Origin: Microcoleus sp. AS-A8
GTDB lineage: Bacteria; Cyanobacteriota; Cyanobacteriia; Cyanobacteriales; Coleofasciculaceae
Assembly: GCA_039962225.1 (NCBI GenBank)
Contig: JAMPKV010000009.1
Span: 1 to 64,000, forward strand
Reading direction: 5' to 3'
DNA: 64,000 bases
Made by a program: the position numbers and the translations under genes. Shown here in pieces: positions 63,077 to 64,000 of this stretch. How positions within the stretch are numbered: position 1 is the stretch's first letter; each line of letters starts with the position of its first letter. Below the pieces are notes generated by a model that saw only the letters and a list, made by a program, of their open reading frames with translations, did not search any database and had not been told where the DNA came from.

Positions 63077-64000
63077 TTAGTTGGATTCAAAGGGAGCGGA
63101 TTGTACTTCACCTTGACTGGCAGCCTTTTGTGCTGCCCAAGTGGAGATCGCCGCTTGAGCTTGTGGGTAAAGCGCTCGTTCGGGTGGAATCTGAGCCGCG
63201 GTTGCGATCGCAGCGTCAAAACGTCCTTGAGCCGCGAGAGCGGCTGCCGCATCCAGAATGGGACGGTCTTGGGCGGTCTGAACTTGGGCGACCCAGTTGG
63301 CGACCGCCTTCTGAGCTTCAGGATACAAGGGTCGATCAGAACGAATCTGTCCAGCGGTAGAAATCGCTGCGATTAAATCTCGACGTTGAGCAAACGCTTC
63401 AGCTAAATCCAGGATCGGTTGGTCTTCGAGGGCTTGAATCTGCCGAGTCCATTTCGCAATATCAGTTTGAGCCTCGATCCGCTGTGGCTGCCCCAGCTTA
63501 ATTTGACGGGCGAGTTCCACGGCTCCCTTGAGCTCTACGATGGTTCCCCCTTGAGCCAGTTGTTGAGCACTAGCGAGGGTATTGCGGTCATCGATGAGCT
63601 GAATTTCTTTGCGCCACTGGGCAATCAAAGTTTGGGCGCGTTGACGTTGGGGGCGTCCAGGCGCGACGCGAGTAGCTTGGTCAATGGCATAAGCCAAGCC
63701 GGTGCGTTGTTTGGAGCTAGCGAAAAGGTTGGCCAATTGCAACACAGACAGGTCTTGCAACTGAGATTGCCAGAGCGTGGCTTGTGATGAGGCCACTTTG
63801 TGTACTGGACTTTTTGACTCAATGGGGCGCACCGCCGCCAGCGCATCCATCAGGGCGAGGATATTGTCCTTCTTGGCCGTTTCACTGGCACGACTCAGGC
63901 GAATCCAATCCTGAGCTTCCGTGTACTGGGGAGTCGTGACCGGAATCTTCTCTAGCACCTTAACGACTCCGGCAAAATCCTGCTGTTGGAACAGATTGGT
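63077..64000 (-). CDS. Helical-repeat (TPR-like) protein, 5' end beyond the window
   Basis: The frame stays open from a possible GTG at 63958 to the window edge, so the visible 308 codons are the C-terminal part. It contains about five degenerate repeats of 35-40 residues ending in W-x-x-Q/I (RPLYPEAQKAVANWVAQVQ, RALYPQAQAAISTWAAQK), often with the segment PILDLAEAFA/PILDAAAALA. This resembles SEL1/TPR solenoids that mediate protein contacts. It ends 9 bp before the ATG of the response regulator gene and is probably cotranscribed with it. No exact family is named. Confidence 0.7.
   Translation of the reverse strand, partial: TNLFQQQDFAGVVKVLEKIPVTTPQYTEAQDWIRLSRASETAKKDNILALMDALAAVRPIESKSPVHKVASSQATLWQSQLQDLSVLQLANLFASSKQRTGLAYAIDQATRVAPGRPQRQRAQTLIAQWRKEIQLIDDRNTLASAQQLAQGGTIVELKGAVELARQIKLGQPQRIEAQTDIAKWTRQIQALEDQPILDLAEAFAQRRDLIAAISTAGQIRSDRPLYPEAQKAVANWVAQVQTAQDRPILDAAAALAAQGRFDAAIATAAQIPPERALYPQAQAAISTWAAQKAASQGEVQSAPFESN

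Overview
The window looks like chromosomal DNA of a filamentous, repeat-rich cyanobacterium. The evidence is frequent HIP1 octamers (GCGATCGC), a kaiABC clock locus, the Mg-chelatase subunit gene chlI, menB, two Vipp1/PspA-type genes, plastid-related families (Ycf20/DUF565, Ycf55/DUF3685), DUF families typical of cyanobacteria (DUF3288, DUF4332, DUF1802, DUF429) and many short palindromic intergenic repeats. I cannot name the species. No rRNA or tRNA gene and no CRISPR array was seen. Family names come from reading the translations, not from a database search.

Layout. 0-6 kb: a 5'-truncated M3 peptidase-like gene with a mutated zinc site, an unknown protein whose upstream region was invaded by a TnpB-only IS200/IS605 element, an aminotransferase and a thioredoxin. 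6-10 kb: two Vipp1/PspA paralogues and a SPOR-domain membrane protein. 10-18 kb: a Cys-rich small protein, menB, a glycosyltransferase, a GAF histidine kinase, rpsB-tsf and an unknown protein. 18-28 kb: recG, pyk and gap; a UPF0016 manganese exporter behind a very clear yybP-ykoY-type leader; a b-type cytochrome-like protein; glycerate kinase; Ycf20. 28-37 kb: a large hybrid histidine kinase with degenerate receivers, divergent from kaiA-kaiB-kaiC, then phoX with a Pho-box-like site. 37-41 kb: a compact three-gene module (winged-helix protein, AAA ATPase, DUF1802/PD-(D/E)XK fusion) that resembles a defence operon and that I cannot match to a named system. 41-47 kb: DUF429, chlI, an IsrB-like (HNH-less IscB relative) element with its own omega-RNA-like leader, and mlaF-mlaD. 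47-57 kb: small housekeeping and hypothetical genes, a Ras-like GTPase/PAS pair, FHA, Uma2 and Xaa-Pro aminopeptidase genes. 50-61 kb also holds two copies of a translationally overlapping pair (unknown protein plus pentapeptide-repeat protein) and a third, solitary pentapeptide gene. The end carries an atypical response regulator with a Ycf55 domain and the 3' part of a helical-repeat protein.

The most interesting observations are the duplicated partner/pentapeptide module, the wHTH-ATPase-nuclease module, the IsrB element inserted next to repeat DNA, the manganese riboswitch with a visible translation switch, and the kai-linked kinase carrying pseudo-receivers and repeat-derived in-frame sequence.
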